From: Atherix ibis
Taxonomy: Eukaryota > Arthropoda > Insecta > Diptera > Athericidae
Direction: 5' to 3'
Assembly: GCA_958298945.1 (NCBI GenBank)
Contig: OY282607.1
Coordinates: forward strand, 90,279,270 to 90,343,269
Length of the DNA stretch: 64,000 nt
Part shown: positions 11,517 to 24,450 of the stretch, in pieces
Numbering within the stretch: the first letter of the stretch is position 1
Layout: every line of letters starts with the position of its first letter
The notes under the pieces: generated by a model
Database searches by the model: none
What the model saw: the letters and a program-made list of their open reading frames with translations, nothing else
Told to the model about the DNA's origin: nothing
Made by a program: the position numbers and the translations under genes

Positions 11517-12720
11517 CGAGGGTTATTCAACAAGTACTTAGCTTCACCGCCCGATGAAACTGCTGTCACAAAAAAAATTTACCATCGTGCAGTACATTCT
11601 TTTAGTAGCCTACTGTCAAAGTTTCAGTCGATTCTCTTTATTAGTTTTGTTTAAAGAGGCTTTGAAAGCCAGCGTGTCGGTCGGTTGCACAAAAATGGAA
11701 AAAGAACAATATCGTTCGGTGATTAGATTCTTGTTTTTGGAAGGGAAAACGCGCAGCAAAATCAAAGATTGCTTGGATGCTGTGTATGGTGACCTGGTCG
11801 ATGGCGACCGTCAAGAATTGGTTCAACGAGTTTGTTCGTGGCCACACGTCGGTTTTTGATGAGTTACGCCCAGGTGCCCCGAAAACGGCTGCTACGGAGG
11901 AGAACGTTAAAAAAGTCCACGATCTCGTGTTGGCAGACCGTCGATTGAAGGTTCACGAGATAGCTGAGACTGTGGGCATCGCAGTAGGAACGGTGCATCA
12001 TATTCTACACAAAGAACTGGGCATGAGAAAGCTGTCGGCGCGATGGGTGCCGCGTTTGCTCACACCGGAAAACAAGCGCAACCGTGAGACCACATCGGCG
12101 ACGTGTTTGGCGCTGTTGAAGCGCAATCCAGCGGAGTTCTTGCGTCGTTTCGTGACCATCGACGAAACATGGATTCACTGGCACCGAATAAGGCGAAGAC
12201 TGTTCGATCAGCCAGAAAGGTGATGGCCACCGTTTTCTGGGATTCACAAGGTGTGATCCACATCGATTACCTCGAGAAGGGTAAAACAATCACGGGGCGC
12301 TACTATGCTGACTTATTGGGCCGATTTGACGTCGAATTGAAGAAAAAGCGGCCCGCTTTGCGAAGAAAAAAGTGCTGTTCCACCACGACAACGCGCCGGC
12401 TCACACCTCCGCCGTCGCCATGGCAAATTGGTTGAATTGCGCTACGAATTGCTGCCCCATCCACCGTACTCTCCAGATTTGGCCCCCTGTGACTACTTTT
12501 TGTTTCCAAACCTGAAAAAATCACTCGTCGGGAATAGATTTGGGTCGAATGAGGAGGTCATCGTCGCCACGGAGGCCTATTTTGCTTCCCTCGAGAAAAT
12601 GTATTTTTTGGACGGGTTAAAAAAGTTAGAACATCGCTGGTCCAAGTGTATCGAGCTTGAAGGAGATTATGTGGAAAAATAAATTGCCACCTTTCCAAAA
12701 TTTTCAAAGAATGACCATCG
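11517..12720 (+). mobile_element. Mariner-like element 2 (1.20 kb), TA-flanked
   Basis: A full-length dead mariner from a different subfamily than element 1. The ends are inverted (left CGAGGGTTATTCAACAAG; right, read inward, CGATGGTCATTCTTTGAA) and are flanked by TA at 11515-11516 and 12721-12722. Its interior is visibly richer in G and C than the host DNA, which suggests a comparatively recent arrival. One broken transposase gene fills it. Confidence 0.92.
11695..12682 (+). pseudogene. Mariner transposase pseudogene (element 2)
   Basis: A DD34D transposase spread over three frames. The ATG at 11695 starts MEKEQYRSVIRFLFLEGKT. The frame then shifts near 11790 (MATVKNWFNEF, then the second HTH and the linker with KLSARWVPRLLTPENKRNR), again near 12180 with loss of roughly 15-20 residues after DETWIHWH (then KVMATVFWDSQGVIHIDYL), again near 12365 (VLFHHDNAPAHT) and once more near 12426 (LLPHPPYSPDLAPCDYFLF, ending GDYVEK and TAA at 12680). 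Catalytic Asp residues are visible in IDETW, HHDNAP and APCDYF, the last pair 34 positions apart. All damage seen is indels; I see no base-substitution stop within the homologous frames. Non-functional as it stands. Confidence 0.93.
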
Positions 12721-12989
12721 TAATAGTAAATTTAAGGCATAGATAATATCTTAAATAATATATAATATCTTAAATAGGTAATTACTTCAGATTTAAATAA
12801 TAATTAGTGCCAGTAATGATTAGTGGCATTAATCACAATCGAGCAAACAAATGAGATGTGAGCGGTTTTCTGAATTTTTTTTTTTGATTCCCTCAGAAAT
12901 TTTATTATAATTTATATCAGTTTATTGTGTCTTTCTAGTTTTAGCTCTTTTTATATTCCTATTTTTTTTTTCGTAGCACGCTTTATAAA

Positions 12990-14265
12990 AAAGCCGCAAT
13001 TCTCTTCCAGCTGGTCCTATCGGTCAGTAGGACATCATTCATCATTTCTGGTGTAATCGGGCCCAATTCAATCTCTAACATCTGCCTTTCCGCTGACTAT
13101 ATGTAATACTGGAAGAACGTATGACAGGCGTCGTCTTCAGAATTATCCCCATAAGAACATTCTGAGCTCTCATATTTATGAAAGTATCCATGTCCGCTGA
13201 AAAACTGAATGAGGTAATAACCCATGTCCCCATGTTCACTCTCTCAAATTTCGTATCAGTATTTTGGTCCAACTTCCTCTGATCTCGTTATTCTATCGGC
13301 CTTGAGAATTTTTTTCCAAGCTTTTGTTTTCGACTTTGCAGATTGCAAGTCCTTTTTCAGATCATATATCCTCCTCTCTTCTCACACCAACGGGTCCACG
13401 AGTGTCACTGTTGCAATCACTAGAATCGGGGTCCATATACCGTCCTATAGGAACAAGCCACTGTTAAGGGCCTCTCTTCTCTACGGTGTAGGTGGTGGAC
13501 GTGAGAAGCTTCCATTTGCTAGGCGAGGGTTCGCCTAAATTGGCTATGAGCCTGCCGAGCACTGTTATTGTCTTGGCAGATTTCTCAGTGGCAACTTTGA
13601 TTTACGTACAGTATGTCATCTTCGTATCTAGTCGCTGGCTGAGTTGGGAATAATCCCGTTTTGCACTACAAACTCCATCACTGGAGGTATTCGGCTTTTG
13701 ATGAGCAAAAGAACATCGATAGTCCGCCGTATGACTTAGTTGAGCTTCCTTTGGGCCTCCTCAACATTTCGAGCGGCTACAACCACAGTAATGTCGTCGG
13801 CGTATCCATCAAGGATGGTATCGTCCGGCATATCCATCTTAAGAATACCGCCATACAATATATTCCATAGGGTCGGCTCTATTATAGAGCCCTGTTCTGC
13901 CCCCGAGGTGATTCTTTTTCGAAAAGTTCCGTCCACCGTGCCATATAAAAGCTCCCGGTCACTACGTTAACTCCTTATTATTCACAAAAGATACTCTGGT
14001 GCTCCGAAGAAATTTTCGAGAGCTTCTAGCATACATCCCATTTGGAGTATTTCTTATTAAATTGAGAGCGTTCTTTATGTCCAGCGTTACAAGCTCTACA
14101 ATTTTTTTCGAGAAGTGATTCCCTTACTCATCAACGGGGACTGCTTTTACTCCTTATTCGATGGATTCTACTATGGACCGTTCTGCTCTGAAGCCATGTT
14201 GCCGATCTAATAGGTTACCGGCACTTTGAATAGTTGCTTACAGTCATGGCCTAACTAAAAACAAG
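12990..14265 (-). pseudogene. R1-clade-like non-LTR retrotransposon fragment
   Basis: Read on the minus strand, the 5' part (about 14220-14060) shows an HGFRAERS segment followed by LVTLDIKNALN, the fingers region and first catalytic Asp block of R1-type reverse transcriptases. At 13936-13736 comes ITSGAEQGSIIEPTLWN, then GYADDITVVVAARNVEEAQRKLN with an intact YADD box. At 13210-13020 a C-terminal cysteine/histidine segment (SSECSYG...DACHTFFQ) and TDRTSWKRIA resemble the zinc-knuckle tail of the family. Several stops and frameshifts separate the pieces, and the start, endonuclease and ORF1 are not seen. Plus-strand frames over this stretch (13224-13538, 13661-13870, 13740-13970) are antisense shadows. 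Known R1 elements sit in 28S rDNA, but there is no rDNA here, so this is either a dispersed R1-clade lineage or a relic. Confidence 0.85.
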
Positions 14266-17200
14266 CCGGAAGAAGAGGGCGTTTTTAATGGGTGAAAGTA
14301 TAAAGATTCCCTATTTGATAACCAAGATTTTTCTTGCTGCCATTCCCGTAGCCATGAAGTAAATAAATGCCACTTAATCCAGAATTTCTTCCATTGTAGA
14401 GCCCAAGTCCTATCTCCTTATAGCGCATGTAATTTAATCACTTCTTATCATCTCCTATAAATTTGCATTCGACCAGATTTATTAGATAATCTGGCAGTGC
14501 CAGTTCACGTATAACTTGATGCCGCCAAATAACCTAATGGTTGTAGCATTATAAAATGGCACCTATCACATGTCTTAAGGACCTTACATACAAATACAAA
14601 TAAGACTGACTCTGACTTTATGAAGATGGAGGTAAAAAAAAATGATTTTTCAACCAGCTTTGATAATGTAAATCTCACAAAGAAATTGCCAAATTACAGA
14701 TCACCAAAAGAATTCAATAATTTCAACTGTGTTTTTTTTTGTGTGCACTTATTAAAAAGAACAACTTTCATTTTTAATAACAACAACAACAAAAAATATC
14801 TACACTACAATTCCGACTTTTAAATCTTATTACAACAGAATTTATAGCAATCGTTATCCATAATTATTTATGAATAAATCAGAATTTTATCGTTTTAACT
14901 TTGAGAGTAAAATCAGAATTTCCTTATTATGCCATTAAATTGGAATAAAATTCATAATATGCACTATTTGGAAAAATTATTATGCAAAAAAAGCTAAATA
15001 GGCCTTACTGAGACGGCGAGAGTCTCCACTTCAATTGATGCTGTTGATTACCGAATGACGAGCGTCTCGAGTGTCGAAAGCAATTAGGCTAGCCACATTA
15101 CCTTGACGTGAATGCGATGGTCAGACGCGATCCATTAAATGTTTATGAACTGGAATATTTCGATTCCAATGGAAATCAATTTCCACTTATCTAAGACACT
15201 ATCCTATAGATGAGAATGGAAATGGTGAAGATTTTCCCTTTAAGATAATCGAACAAGAAGAGGGCGATAATAAGCGACGAAGCGCAAAATTCTCCTTATG
15301 AGCGAATGGCCAGCGTCACATTGATCTGAGCTACCTTATTGGTTTGGGTCAGACCAGAAAGAAACCTGCAAATACCATTTACCCATAACCGTAACTATTA
15401 TTATTATGATTATTGCCCATATTTGCTTCGATTTTTCCTCAGATTTCCCTTACTGCCCGGATCTTCCTAAACGAAGATCACTCCCTGACCTGTCACTCGA
15501 GTTCGTTGTGTTCTTAGGTTCGTGTTCGATTAATAATTATAAATCTTAATATAAATGGATTTGGCTAGTACAGAGGATGATTATGGCTAGTTATTGTCTG
15601 GCTAATCTTGGCTAGTTCGGGTTGGCTGACTAACGCTGGAACAAGACATCATAATAGTCGCTATAAAAAACATAATTTCTCACCAGTTGCATCTAAAAAG
15701 AACCAATACAATTTTCACGGTATTGTAACTTCCTTTTAAGCCTTCAGGCTGTATAGCCATAATATTTATAAACTTAATCGTAGCAAAGAAGTATCTTCCT
15801 TCCTTCTTATTTTTTTTTCCTGAAAAATTCTTCTTTTTATTTTTTTTATTTTTAATAATTATTTTTCTATTCATAATTTAGTTAGCATCTAAAAAGGAAT
15901 TAAATTTCGATCGATAAAGAATATTATTGAAAATTTTTCTTGGTTGTCTGTAGTTAGCCGGCAATGGCTGATGGGGTGTTCTGGCATGGCATGGTATATT
16001 GACGATGCCGCAGACCAGCCAGCATTAATTGGTTTATGATTCGACCGAGTTTTACTTGAACTTGTATCTATGTGCATAAATCAGAGAATGGCGATAATGT
16101 GAATGGTTAGTTTCTGTATGACTGCCCCTTGGGCTCCTTCTGATGGCAGCGATAACAACTCAGAAGACATTTGGACAAAAGCAAGGAACAACTCTTGTCG
16201 TAGAGATGGTGACGATGGCAAACTGCTGATAAACTTTGAAGATGACTGCAATTATTACCACTCAAAATGCGTATTCCATGAACGGATAGATTGTGTGTCT
16301 AACTCTAATGTGTATCCTGGCTCGTAGCATTGGTCAGTTCTAATCTGATGGCATTACTAAAAGCGCTTATAAGAGCTTCCTTCCTCAACTTATATACCCA
16401 TGATATATGTATAAGGTAAGTAACATAAGCTTACTTACTCTTCTCTATGATTGATTGAAATGATTGCATTTGCGGTCATTTGACTCTCAACCGCTTGTCG
16501 TTTACTTGTCTGTAGATGATTTTATTACTTCGGTCGAGTAATTATTGTTCTTGCATAGATTTTCATTAAATTTTCCTCTTTTACGCACATTTATTGCCGC
16601 AATTCATTTTTATTCAGGACTAAATCAGTTCGTCTTTTAGGATTTTATCCTTTTTTATTACTTTATGTATTTTCTTGCTTTCATGCTGTTGGTAAAATTA
16701 AGTAAATTTTACATTTTAAATTATAGTAATTGGAACTTATTAAAATGGCATTAGCGCTTTTTATTGAGCTTATAAATTACACCTCAGGGGGGGCAGTAGT
16801 TTTTCTTCTTTGTTTGTACAACGATGAGAAAAATCATTATTTTATTACAGACATTTTTTTTGGAGTTTTTTTTTTTACTCTTATCAGTTTTTATGAATTA
16901 AATAAAAAAAAAGGATTTCTTTTGATGTGAAGTTCTTATGAAAATTTTTAATATAAGAGTTTTTAAATATTGTACAAAAAGTTTGCTGATTTTTGTACTT
17001 TACATGTTATGTGTATTTAAATAAATAGTATTAAATAAAAAATGGCAGGTCTTGATCTAAATAATTATTTTCCTTAAGTAAAATATTTAATTAATTATAG
17101 TGAATTAAAATTAGCATAGTTTCCAAACTATTAAATGGATTAATTTTAAGTTCATCAGTTAAGATGATTTTTTCTTTGGGGACAATCTTTATAATATTTT

Positions 17201-17308
17201 TTTCTACTTCATCTTCAATTATTACAAGAAAAAAAACCGAAATAAAATATTTCCGAATTAGCTTAATAACAATCCCCACTAATTATGGATGAACATTAGA
17301 TAGCCTAA
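14266..17308. other. Unassigned sequence
   Basis: Mixed composition; 15000-16400 is less AT-rich than its surroundings. The plus-strand frame at 16103-16327 (74 aa, Asp/Asn-rich) and the minus-strand frame at 15889-16077 are not recognised. A consensus donor-like AAG|GTAAGT lies at about 16412-16420, without an attached coding frame. Confidence 0.35.
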
Positions 17309-17640
17309 TTGCAATTGCGCGAAAAGGTTCTACTTGAAAGCGAACAATGGATGGTTGCAAAATGCCTCGAAAGAAGTTCGCCAAACTTGCTGCTAGAAAA
17401 TCTTCCAAGCTTATCGGATCTTGCAATAATGTTGAGGGATTTTTGTGCAACATACTCACTTGAACATTTGTGCAAAAACAAAACCAAACTCTTCATATAT
17501 GAAGGCTTCCTGTCCGTATTGCGCTGACTTTTACGTTTAAAATATGCAAAAAGCCCAAACCGAAAAGAGAAAAAGATGGAATCATTATAGTAGTAACATC
17601 GACATCGAAATCAAGAAGGCTATCACCGACAGTTAAGTAG
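17309..17640 (+). other. Short unrecognised frames, possible decayed gene
   Basis: A 72-residue plus-strand frame (17309-17527, ATG start) has ordinary amino-acid composition. It overlaps a second frame from the ATG at about 17365 that opens with a basic stretch MPRKKFAKLAARKSSK. A third basic segment (MQKAQTEKRKRWNHYSS) follows at about 17545. No domain is recognised. The alternation of frames would fit an old, shifted gene or transposon piece, but chance is as likely. Confidence 0.2.
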
Positions 17641-18274
17641 TCAGTCGGACTCTAAATTTGCCAGAAACCATTTTTGATTCGTGCACTCAAGCATGCAGCC
17701 AGTCGGCGTTAACATTTATGGTTTGTTTTGTAACTCCTTCAAATTTACATTATTTTTTGTTAATTTCTTTTTTGTGCATCAATCATTAATAAAGAAAGAA
17801 GTTCTTTTTTAACAATAACTCCTAATAATCATCAACTAATATTAGTAGGCATTTCCACACGATATACCACTTATTTTAATAAGCTAATTTCTAAGAACCT
17901 AAAACTTTTAATAATCGCGTTTCAAGAATAATAAACTAGTACAAATAATTTTACTCGTTACGAAGAGGGATGACTTCAATTGCGAAGAGAAAACCACAGA
18001 ATATCATCTTCCATTTTAAGGCCAAAGTATTACCAACACTTTTGACCTCAGCCTACGTCTCACTTTAACTAGAAACGCAATAACTTACAGAAAAGGTGAG
18101 CGCACTCGATCTACTCAAGCGATTGCGTAATTTTAGTGTAACTAAGTATGAATAAGAAGAACCAAAGGCCGCAGATGATCGTATATCACAGAAACAGTAT
18201 TTTCCAGGTTCAATTATAGTATTTTGTGCATAAACCAAGCCTAAGACGATATTTAGTTTACTAAAAAAAATTTG
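17641..18274. other. Unassigned AT-rich sequence
   Basis: No gene, RNA or repeat recognised. Confidence 0.4.
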
Positions 18275-20080
18275 TTACAGAAAATTCAAACAGAACATTT
18301 TTACAGACAATTCTTACTGAAAATGTTTTAACGGTCAACTTTTAACTGGAAATTTTTACAGAAAATTCTTACAAAAAATTTTTACTGAAAATTATTTTTA
18401 CTGAATATTAAGTTTACGGATATGAATTTTTACTGAAAATTGCTTTTTAGTGACGATTATTTTTACTTAGAATTATTTTTACTGAAAACTGTTTTTACTG
18501 AACATTATTCTTACTGAAAATTGCCTTCATAAAAAATTAATTTGACTGAAAAAAGTGTTCACGAAAAAATATTTTTAATGAAAACTTTTTTACTGAAAAT
18601 TATTTTTGCTGAAAATATTTTTTACTGAATTTTATTTTTACTGAAAATTATTTTTACAGAATTTTATTTTTACTGTAAATTATTTTTACAGAAAACAGTT
18701 TTTACGAAAAATTATTTTTACTGAAAATTGTTTTTACGGTAAATTGTTTTTACTGAAAATTATTTTTACTGAAAATTATTTTCACCGAATTTTATTTTTA
18801 CTGAAAATTGTTTTTACAGAAAATTGTTTTTACTGAAAATTATTTTTACTGAAATTTGTTTTTACTGAAAATTATTCTTACTGAAAATTATTCTTACTGA
18901 AAATTGCCTTCACAAAAAATTAATTTGACTAAAAATAGTTCTTACAAAAAACTGTTTTTAATGAAAATAAATTTTACTGAAAATTTTTCATTTGGAAAAT
19001 TATTTACTGAAAACTATTTTTACAGAAATTTGTTTTTTAAAAAAAATTGTTTTTACAAAAAATTATTCTTACTGAAAATTATTTTTACTGCCAATAATTT
19101 TTACTGAAAATATTTTTACTGACAATTATTTTTACTAAAGACTGTTTTTACCGATTAATTTTTTTTTACTGAAAATTATTATTACTGAAATATGCCTTCA
19201 CAAAAAATTAATTTTACTGAAAATAGTTTTCACGAAAAAAACATTTTAAATGAACATTTTTTTTAATGAAAATTATTTTTACTAAAAATTATTTTTACTT
19301 AAATTTATTTTTACCAAATATAATGTTTACTGAAAATTGGTTTTACTAAAAATTATTCTTTCTAAAAATTGCCTTCACAAAAAATTATTTTTACTAAAAA
19401 TAGTTCTTACAAAAAACTATTTTTAATGAAAATAAATTTTACTGAAAACTTTTCTTATGGAATATTATTTTTACTGAAAATTATTTTTTCTGAAAATTAT
19501 TTTCGAAAATTGCTTTCACTAAAAATTGTTTTAATCAAAATTGGTTTTACGAAAAACTATTATTACAGAAATTTGTTTTTAAAAAAATTGTTTTTACAAA
19601 AAATTATTCTTACTGAAAATTATTTTTACTGACAATAATTTTTACTGAAAATTATTTTTACTGAAAATTATTTTTACTAAAAATTATTTTTACTAAAAAC
19701 TATTTGTACAGAAAATTCTTATTACTCAAAATTATTTTTACTGAAAATTGGCTTTACTGAAAACTATTTTTATTGAAAATTATTTTTACTGACAATAATT
19801 TTCACTGAAAATTATTTTTACTAAAAACTATTTTGATAAAAATTTGTTTCTAAAAAAAATTGTTTTTTCTGAAAACTATTTTCACTCAAAAATGTTTTTA
19901 TAAAAAACTATTTTTAATCAAAATTAGTTTTACCAAAATTATTTTTACTGAAAACTGTTTTACTGAACATTATTTTTACTGAAAAATATTTTTACTGACA
20001 ATTATTTTTCATGAAATGTGTTTTTACAGAAAATTTTTTTTCCTGAAATCTATTTTTACTGATTATTATTTTTACTGAAA
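18275..20080 (+). repeat. Minisatellite A, 16-17-bp units
   Basis: About 1.8 kb of degenerate copies of TTATTTTTACTGAAAA in one orientation, roughly a hundred units. A higher-order period of about 465 bp is visible: the segment beginning TTGCCTTCACAAAAAATTA recurs at about 18904 and 19369 with the same run of variants after it. The frames at 18904-19107 and 19369-19632 are translations of these repeats, not genes. The same unit appears inverted at 25700-26660. Confidence 0.93.
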
Positions 20081-22520
20081 AAATTATTTATTATTTTTTT
20101 TAATCATTTGATCGTACAAAAAATTCACATTTGAAGTAAATTTCTTATATATTTTTAGACAAAAGTTGATCATTTCCAATTTGCTATACAAAAAATAATT
20201 AATATTAAAACTTGCATTTGCTTTATTAACATATTTTTTAGTATATACACATATGAAAATATCCAAGTTTGAAGAAAAATATAAACATTAACAAAAAATA
20301 CAAATGTTTAGATATAAAAAATCTAAAAGGGAAACCTTCAACAATCTTAAATGTGATAATGAAAAAAAAACTAATTTATTCAATTAATAATAAAAAGCGA
20401 TTTTTGAATTGATTTTTAAATTTACGGAAATTTGATAAAATTTATAATTAGCATTTCTGAACAAATTTTCAAATAATTTTTAATCTTTTCACTTTTATTT
20501 TTATATTTTAATTTGCATAATAAATATTTACAGGAACTTTATTTGTTAGATTTTAAAAGTTCTTTGAATAATTTGCCACTAAATTATAAATGTTATTTTG
20601 GTATTTTAAAATATTTTTAATAAAAGTTGATTTTTAAATGTGAACTTGTTCCATTAATAATAAAAAAAATGTGTTCAAATATTTCTGAAAATTCTCGAAA
20701 GAATTGCTTTTAATAAAATCCTTTCGTAAATATTAACTCTGCATCAGGTGCTTGTGTAGTGAAATTTGGAAAATTGCAAAACCGAAAAAGAATCGCTGCA
20801 AATCGGCATGAAATTGAAATATTCAAATTGGAGAGACATTGTATGTAATGAATTCTGTGATATTTCAATCTCAAGGACTCTGCAAATAATCCATTGACAA
20901 TTTGAATGGAATGCGGTCGCCTCTAAGGATGGGTCTGGTTTCTTTGACTTGCACTTGTTGTCACTCTAGTTGTCGGCTCAGACAAGTCAAGAACTAGCGA
21001 TGATAAATTGATGTGCTCGTACGAATGCAAAAATTATGCTAGTCACGAGATACAAAATGTCAGAGCCGCTGGTGATGGCAGGGAGGGTAGGAACCCACCA
21101 GCAAATGCGAGTGTGTTCATCTGATTTTGATATGAATTTCGATTCGGCCAGAGTGAGTGGGGCGACATGTAGCACGATGGTTGCAGATAATTTTATTTCG
21201 AATTCTACCCTCTCTGGCACCACTTAAGCTCTAAGATCCCCAATGCCCAACCAGATCCTGGTAGCACCATATCTAAATCATTTCGTCTACATTGAGCACC
21301 TAAATCCGGCTGTCTTCAAATAATGCTCCATCGATTGATGATTCATATCGATACCATTTCAACTAGCTCTGCTGCATTTTCATTTACATACGCCCAAGCC
21401 AGCACAAACCAGAAGTTCAGTCGCATCTAGAGGCCATAACCAGATTCTTTCCTAGTCGGACGAGTACATCTGTTTTAAAGGATACCGGACAGAACACTTG
21501 TTTTTTAAGATTTTCATCTCAAGAATGAAGCACTACCCAAAGATTATTGCAATTAATCACGTCGATTGTCAAAGAATAAATACTAGACCACGCACACTTA
21601 CTCCTTTGCAGTTCAGAAAATCTTACCTTTTTATCGCTCATGTAAGAGTGCAATAAAAAAAAAAAAAAAAAATCAACAATAAAAAATACTTCTTTTCAAA
21701 TTGCATTCAAATCGGAAGAAGACCGAACAGAAACCAGCAACAGTCAAACATTTTTGTGTGGATGTAAACGAGTGGATTGCTTCCTTGGATAAATGTCAAC
21801 GAGTCGAAAATGGAATCCAGATGACACGTCTAAGCTTCTGAATGAATCTTAGAAGTTTAGAGATGGTTACAATCGTTCTTCCTAAAGAATCTTGTCTAGA
21901 TTAGGCAGATGTGCCATGGCATGCCATGAAGCCAGAAGCTATAATTACCATTTGCCATTCATTTGCACCGAAAGTGCCCGACATCGTGTTTGTTCCTGCC
22001 TCCACTTAATTTAGAAAATCCGGTCTTTGTAGCCAATCTTATTACAAAATTAATAATTTTCTGGTTTCTTGTTCTCTTCAAACTTTTCTGCTCTTTCATT
22101 TTTATTGAAGATTTTGAAAATCTACAATATTTTTCGATTAGTTTGATTTTCAATATTTCCACAAGTCCATTTGGTATTAACCAGTTTGCCTGCGATGCCA
22201 ATGGCATGTCACTCTTTCTGGGGTGACTTAGTCGGCTTGATGGTGAGTGGGATGTGATTTGGACGTGCATGAAAATTGTGAGCGCAATCGAATCGAAACG
22301 AACTGGATCGTATCGAAGTGGAATCATCATCATATAAAGTAAATTGGAGATAAATACTTGTGGGTTTTGTTAGATAAACCCCATCATTCCAGTTGCCCTT
22401 TGTGTCGACATGGCCGCATAATATTCCAATAGTCTCTGAACCATCAACTGGCATCCTATAATGATCGTCTTGTAGTTTTGCAAAAGTCTCGGTCAAAAGT
22501 TAATTCTACACTAAATAGTC
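20081..22520. other. Unassigned sequence
   Basis: AT-rich to about 20740, then more balanced. Minus-strand frames at 21959-22333 (124 aa) and 22209-22496 (95 aa) are long for this base composition, but neither has a recognisable domain; they overlap each other in different frames. Confidence 0.35.
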
Positions 22521-22566
22521 TCTGCCGAGTATTTGGGATTTTTCTTCACCCCAAATACTCGGCAGA
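22521..22566. repeat. 17-bp inverted repeat (hairpin)
   Basis: Perfect arms: TCTGCCGAGTATTTGGG at 22521-22537 and its complement at 22550-22566, separated by 12 bases. Confidence 0.9.
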
Positions 22567-22694
22567 TAATTGACATAATCAATACGAAGCCCTTTCGAAA
22601 ATGGTGTTATCAGATTTTTTTACGTTTTCCGACATTTTCTTGTAATATTCCCAATGGTTTGTTTTTTTTCAAATTTTTAATTAAACTGTTGTTG

Positions 22695-24450
22695 TATTTA
22701 AAGTCTCTGAAATAAGAGCAAGAGGCTATTTTATAGCGTCAGGTGAATGAGAGCATTTGGTGGCTTTATGTTACATGTAAGTTGGCATTGCCAGTTTACG
22801 CGGCATTGCCGGTTTCATAGAGCATACTAAATTTTCTTAGAAAATTTAAGAGAAGACTTGAGAAAAAGTCCTATTAAAAAAACCAGAACTTTATAGTGGA
22901 AAAAGTCCTATTTAAAAATAAATTCTTGATTAAGTGGCATTTTTTTGAAATATGGTGTATTGAGCATCGTAGGAATGGTATAAAGGATGAGGCTATAGAG
23001 GAGTAAATTTTACGTAATTATGGTATGGCCGTTCCAAATTCTGAGAAATTTACTTGCCCCTAATTTCGGAATGGTTCACTAATATTTGGCCAATTCGGGG
23101 AAGAAAATTATCCACCCTTCGTTCAGTCTATTTTTCAAAAAATGGCCAGAACTTTTGCATGCCATTTGACCAGTAAATGTTGTCAGTTTGGAATAATAGT
23201 AGATGAAAGATGGTAAAGAGCCTCTCCTTCTAATTTATCGATTATCTTAGTATCGAGGGTAGTATCGAGGATGACCTAGAACCCTACTAAATTTAACATT
23301 TTAGTTGTTTGGCAACATTTTAGGTATTTGGCATTGGGGACCCATATCAACTGATGAGCCGCAAATAGCCTTTAGTGCTGAACATAATTTTAATTTGAAA
23401 ATTATGTTTACTAAGAGCCAGAGGCCATTTTGTAGCATTTTGTGGCCTTTCGTTACGTGTGAGTTGGCATTGCCGGCTTACTTGATAAGTTTTTCGAATG
23501 AATTTTATGGAGGTTCTTTTAGAAAACTTAAGAGAGCACTTGGGAAAAAAGCACGGACTTTATAGTAAAAAAAGTCCTATTCCAAAATATATTCAGCATT
23601 AAGTGGCATTTCTTTGAAATATGGGAAATGGTGTGTTGAACGCCACAGGAATGGCATAAAAGACGATTCCTCTTACGGAGGAGTAAATCATGCAAAAGTA
23701 CGGTATAGCCGTTCCGAATTCTGAGAAGTTTCCTTGTCACTAGTTTCGAAATAGTTCACTGATGTTTGGCCAATTCAGGGAAGAAAACTCTCCACCCTTC
23801 GTTCAGTCTATTTTTCAAAACATGGCCAGAACTGTTGAATGCCATTTGAAAAAATGGAGAAAATTCTCCACCCTGAAATGTTGTCAGTTTGGAATTACAG
23901 TGGATGCAGGACTGTGGACAGCCAAGGTCACTTACCACCAAAGATATCAACATGGCCTAGAACCCTACGACATTCAATATTTTAGTTGTTTGGCAACATT
24001 TCAGTTATTTGGCATTGGGGACCCAGATCAACTGATGAGCCACAAATAGCCTTTAGGGCTGAAAATAATTTTAATTTGAAAATTATTTTGACTAAGAACC
24101 AGAGGCCATTTTATAGCATTTGGTGGCCTTTCGTTATGTGTGAGTTGGCATTGCCGGCTTACTTGATAAGTTTTTCGAATGAATTTTATGGAGATACTTT
24201 TAGAAACTTAAGAGAGTACTTGGAAAAAGTGTTGTTATTTACATGGGAATAAACCACTCTTTTATGCCACTTAACCCAGAATAAGATATGATCTGGGTTA
24301 AGTGGCATAAAAGAGTAGGTTATTGATAAGTATTGTATGCCCAATCTGAATCCTGTGAAGTTTATTTACCAATCCTTTCGAAATGATTCACTGCTATTTG
24401 GCTAATGCGCTGAAATAAATCCTCTACTCTTAGTTCAGTCAATTTTTGAT
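22695..24450. repeat. 681-bp tandem repeat, about 2.6 units
   Basis: The marker GTTGGCATTGCC occurs at 22781, 23463 and 24144 (spacing 682 and 681). The flanking blocks repeat in order: AGAGGCCATTTT-type sequence, then GATAAGTTTTTCGAATGAA (units 2 and 3), then GGCCAATTCAGGGAAGAAAA-type sequence. The third unit is interrupted after about 24240 by a hairpin (24257-24315) and then continues in diverged form to about 24450. Frames at 23305-23565, 23762-24049 and 23986-24252 simply track the units. A related 100-bp module recurs at about 41490, 41775 and 42915. Confidence 0.9.
24257..24315. repeat. 24-bp perfect inverted repeat
   Basis: Arms at 24257-24280 (starts CTCTTTTATGCCACTTAACC) and 24292-24315 are perfect reverse complements around an 11-base loop. 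They sit inside the third 681-bp unit. Confidence 0.95.

Noticed and set aside
13224..13970. Plus-strand frames of 69-104 residues
   Set aside because: Antisense shadows of the R1-like fragment.
18904..19632. Two frames starting MPSQKI that look like paralogous small proteins
   Set aside because: They are translations of the 16-bp minisatellite; the likeness reflects the 465-bp higher-order period.
21959..22496. Two overlapping minus-strand frames of 124 and 95 residues
   Set aside because: They overlap in different frames and neither shows a known motif. At most one could be real.
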